DNA of 64,000 nt from PALSA-1295 sp963776895 (lineage in GTDB: Bacteria > Bacteroidota > Ignavibacteria > Palsa-1295): positions 62,001-126,000 of the forward strand of contig CAVZOL010000002.1 of NCBI GenBank assembly GCA_963776895.1, read 5' to 3'. A model generated the notes under the pieces. That model searched no databases. It worked only from the letters and a program-made list of their open reading frames with translations, and was not told where the DNA came from. A program made the translations under genes and the position numbers. Shown here in pieces: positions 61,741 to 64,000 of the stretch (positions are counted from its first letter, which is position 1; each line of letters opens with the position of its first letter).

Positions 61741-62280
61741 ATGACCTATAATTTCGATAATTCGAAGGCGATTAACCTCTTGCTGTATGTCCTCGAAAAA
61801 GCGGGTGGTAAGAGCGACTTCCTGACGATCTTCAAAACGCTTTACTTTGCGGACAAGGAGCACCTTTCGCGCTATGGTATTGCGATTAGTGGAGACAGGT
61901 ATATTGCAATGGAAAATGGCCCGGTTCCTTCCGGTGTGTACGATATTTTGAAGGTCGTTCGCGGCGATAGTCCCTTCCGCCAGCTTCTCGAAACGTACTT
62001 ACCTTACTTCTCCGTGGAGAACCAGTATAACGTTGTAGCACACCGGGAACCGGACTTAGACGAATTCTCCGAAAGCGAAATTGAATGCTTAGATAAGTCC
62101 ATCAAAGAGAATGTTGGACTTGACTTCGGTACGCTCTCGAAAAAATCCCACGGCCCTGCTTGGAAAGCGGCGAATGCAAATTCAGAAATTTCTATTACTG
62201 AGATTGCCAAAGAAGGCGGCGCTTCGAGCGAAATGATTAAGTACATTCTCAGCAACTGCGAAAACCTCAGTATCGCGTAG
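61741..62280 (+). CDS. Panacea-domain (SocA-like, DUF4065) antitoxin
   Basis: 179 residues from ATG 61741. Panacea/SocA fold: INLLLYVLEKAGGKSDFLTI, KTLYFADKEHLSRYGIAISG and YIAMENGPVPSGVYDILK in the first 70 residues, then KKSHGPAWKAANANSEISIT. Panacea proteins neutralise diverse toxins as chaperone-like antitoxins. The gene for a likely partner toxin starts one base after its stop. Confidence 0.92.
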   Translation: MTYNFDNSKAINLLLYVLEKAGGKSDFLTIFKTLYFADKEHLSRYGIAISGDRYIAMENGPVPSGVYDILKVVRGDSPFRQLLETYLPYFSVENQYNVVAHREPDLDEFSESEIECLDKSIKENVGLDFGTLSKKSHGPAWKAANANSEISITEIAKEGGASSEMIKYILSNCENLSIA

Positions 62281-62281
62281 C

Positions 62282-62737
62282 GTGAGTCTCGCAGAACAAT
62301 TCCCGGAACACGCGCGCAAAGCCTTCGCGCAAGAACATCTTCGAGCGGGAGCGGTTGTCCGTCGGATGGTTCCTGACACGCGCCCGCCGAAAATCAAACG
62401 TTGTATTATTGTTGGAATTAGCGACGATCTTGTTTCCGTAGGAGTTGTCTATATCAATTCCGATATTAATTTCAACGTTCTTCCGACGAAGGAATTACAA
62501 GAGCTTCAATTTCCGGTAAGTACAGCAGGAAGGGACTACGTTGAGCATGATTCCTTTGTAGATTGCTCCCAACTCCGCGAACACGGGTACGCGGCGCTAT
62601 TACGCGAAACTCAGAACGAGCCAGGAATTATCTTAGGTCAAGTATCGCCCGCCGATCTCACCACAATTTATTCTCTTGTTAAAGGAGCAAAGACAATCTC
62701 GCCGAAATTAAAAAAGAAATACCACCTTTTTTTGTAG
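62282..62737 (+). CDS. PemK/MazF-like toxin candidate of the Panacea pair
   Basis: 151 residues from GTG 62282. Beta-barrel pattern of MazF/PemK-like proteins: AGAVVRRMVPDTRPPKIKRC, IIVGISDDLVSVGVVYINS and YVEHDSFVDCSQLREHGY, ending LVKGAKTISPKLKKKYHLFL. The context after a Panacea gene supports a toxin role, probably RNA cleavage; family assignment is by pattern only. Confidence 0.7.
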   Translation: MSLAEQFPEHARKAFAQEHLRAGAVVRRMVPDTRPPKIKRCIIVGISDDLVSVGVVYINSDINFNVLPTKELQELQFPVSTAGRDYVEHDSFVDCSQLREHGYAALLRETQNEPGIILGQVSPADLTTIYSLVKGAKTISPKLKKKYHLFL

Positions 62738-62784
62738 GGCGTAGCAGGGGTTTTCAGCATTAGAAATGATTGACTTGAAACGGC

Positions 62785-63336
62785 TCACTTTGATTTACGA
62801 CTTAGATGCCTAACTTGCCCCCTATTCACATCAATAATCGCACGGCGAAAAAGCAATGTCAGTGTACGATGGTATTGCCGCTCGTCACTCAGTTCCTTTG
62901 GGGTTAACTGTATTCCGATATTAAATCGCCCTCCTGTTACAAGTTTCTTGTAGTGTAGAAAGGTTTGTTTGAGTTCACTCATCGAAACCCTCTTTAGCTT
63001 TTGGGAACACTCTGATATGGTAAATTCAAATGCCGTGAGTTTCATCGAAGCCCGACTAAACTTCGCAACGATTAAATCATATTGATCTTGAACTATTGGA
63101 CTGCTTGCAGCACGGGAATAACACTCGCCAATCTCACTCATAGAGTCAAGGATAATCCTCAAATCTTCAACCAGAATATCTTTTTCATGTTGTCGTACAT
63201 TCAGCCTCTTTCCGAGCCAGAAAATTCCATAAGCAAGAACAATGCTGGAAAAAAGCGCACCAACAGCGAGCGGGTCAATGTCCTTTTTGACACTCCATCC
63301 ATTATCGTATGGGATGCTAATAATTGTGTCACGCAT
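62785..63336 (-). CDS. Single-pass membrane protein, unknown
   Basis: 183 residues with one membrane helix (VGALFSSIVLAYGIFWLG near residue 25) and a long helical C-terminal part (LVEDLRIILDSMSEIGECYS). No family recognised. It follows the STAS-like gene on the same strand with no gap between stop and start (63336/63337), so it belongs to that operon and may be a membrane anchor or effector of it. Confidence 0.65.
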   Translation of the reverse strand: MRDTIISIPYDNGWSVKKDIDPLAVGALFSSIVLAYGIFWLGKRLNVRQHEKDILVEDLRIILDSMSEIGECYSRAASSPIVQDQYDLIVAKFSRASMKLTAFEFTISECSQKLKRVSMSELKQTFLHYKKLVTGGRFNIGIQLTPKELSDERQYHRTLTLLFRRAIIDVNRGQVRHLSRKSK

Positions 63337-63654
63337 TTATCCAATTATCTCACGTATTTCGTCCTCAATAAGAGGCTCATCCTTGCACTGATAAGTTAGA
63401 TGCGATCTAACTTTTTCAGGATTAAATTCGCGGGCAAGTTCTCCGAATGAAGCGTCGAGAAAAGAGGTAGCGTATCCTGCCGCTCCGTCGAGGTCAACGA
63501 AGAGTAAACCACTGAGTTCAAGCGCCCGTTTGAATTTGGGCTTCAGCAACTTATCGAAAAAGTCCTCTCCTGAGTCTGGCCCGTCACTACGAGACCGCGA
63601 CCCCGGAGTCCTCGAAAAGTCCGTACTGATTACTATTTTCTCCACTATCTCCAT
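63337..63654 (-). CDS. STAS-like domain protein (DUF4325)
   Basis: 105 residues. DUF4325 pattern: FSRTPGSRSRSDGPDSGEDF, then LSGLLFVDLDGAAGYATSFL and ASFGELAREFNPEKV. STAS-like proteins usually pair with GHKL ATP-binding proteins as switch modules, similar to anti-sigma/anti-anti-sigma pairs. It overlaps the ATPase gene 3' end by 68 bases, which is typical of this family arrangement. Confidence 0.87.
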   Translation of the reverse strand: MEIVEKIVISTDFSRTPGSRSRSDGPDSGEDFFDKLLKPKFKRALELSGLLFVDLDGAAGYATSFLDASFGELAREFNPEKVRSHLTYQCKDEPLIEDEIREIIG

Positions 63655-64000
63655 TTATTAAAGGCTGAGGATGCAATTCCCAATATATGAATGTGCCTCT
63701 GAAAGGCGGACTCATCTTAACGATCTGAGGCGTTCCGTCGAAGTTCGCAAAAACATCATTTGAGATGATAACAAGGCGGGATATTCTTCGGTTGCTGTAC
63801 CACTTGAATATACCGTGCAGTCCACGCCCTCTCTCTTTCTTCCCGGTTCTCGAACGTATTTTTCCCTTCGTTATCGCTGTCATCAGTTCAGCGTTTGTTT
63901 TCGTATTTAGACCTAACTTTTGAAGCACATTTAACTTCCCCTTCCGCAAACTTTGAAAAATTCCCACTCCGGTATCAACGAATGAGAACGAAGTTATTCG
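63587..64000 (-). CDS. GHKL ATP-binding protein, partial (C-terminal part)
   Basis: The frame is open to the right edge, so the N-terminus is outside. The visible part starts ITSFSFVDTGVGIFQSL, where DTGVGI is the ATP-binding G1 box of the GHKL superfamily. ERGRGLHGIFKWYSNRRIS near the middle is the G2-like box, and GTFIYWELH closes the fold. Its partner is the STAS-like gene. Confidence 0.85.
   Translation of the reverse strand, partial: RITSFSFVDTGVGIFQSLRKGKLNVLQKLGLNTKTNAELMTAITKGKIRSRTGKKERGRGLHGIFKWYSNRRISRLVIISNDVFANFDGTPQIVKMSPPFRGTFIYWELHPQPLINGDSGENSNQYGLFEDSGVAVS

Overview
The window looks like part of a chromosome from a free-living Gram-negative of the Bacteroidota/Chlorobi side of the FCB group, in the range of Ignavibacteria or Kapabacteria. 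The placement is an inference from gene content: C-terminal type IX secretion (T9SS) sorting domains, an LptD-type outer-membrane LPS assembly protein, PD40/OmpA lipoproteins, a fused E1 alpha-beta 2-oxoacid dehydrogenase, bacillithiol genes (bshB1, bshC), a queuosine cluster and few strong Shine-Dalgarno sites.

Layout. 1-12.3 kb: end of an Ig-like protein, an amino-acid permease, a REP-associated tyrosine transposase (RAYT) with three 64-bp REP doublets around it, a T9SS-exported propeller, bshB1, a PD40-OmpA lipoprotein, a ferritin-like/VIT1 protein, a broken HI1419/HI1420-type toxin-antitoxin pair and a broken GH20-like T9SS protein. 12.3-22.8 kb: PD40-OmpA protein, membrane methyltransferase, alpha/beta hydrolase, HEPN/MNT pair, SUI1-like factor, lipB, a class A beta-lactamase-like hydrolase, a small kinase, a HigBA-type pair and fused E1. 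22.8-26.5 kb: remains of a T9SS gene interrupted by a restriction-modification cassette whose nuclease gene is frameshifted, then a repeat-rich gap.

26,526-32,380 is the highlight: a 5.86-kb IS1595-type transposable element with 30-bp perfect terminal inverted repeats and a GAAATCA target duplication. Besides its transposase it carries a DNA methyltransferase fused to a nuclease-like domain, an unknown protein coupled to an XRE-ImmA/IrrE regulator, a tRNA-like cloverleaf, an HTH protein and two small ORFs.

32.5-46.2 kb: acyl-CoA mutase large subunit, a run of polytopic GT-C-like proteins with a decaprenyl-phosphate phosphoribosyltransferase (probably envelope glycan assembly), yceI, murB and queE-queF-queD-queC. 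46.2-61.2 kb: lptD, tilS, a VWA-OmpA protein, aat, a methyltransferase, an acyl desaturase, a DUF4926/DUF6883 pair, gyrB, a lipoprotein, a DUF2156 acyltransferase and bshC. 61.3-64 kb: two tRNA-Arg genes followed by an accessory island (Panacea toxin-antitoxin pair, a membrane protein, a STAS-like protein and a GHKL ATPase).

Two themes recur. Short palindromic repeats have spread widely, including in frame inside genes (permease, E1, QueD, GyrB). Also, eight genes carry a frameshift or in-frame stop (RelE-like toxin, GH20, HNH nuclease, GT-C, QueE, an antitoxin-like gene, DUF2156, BshC). Some of these are pathway genes with intact neighbours, so sequence error must be considered alongside real gene decay.
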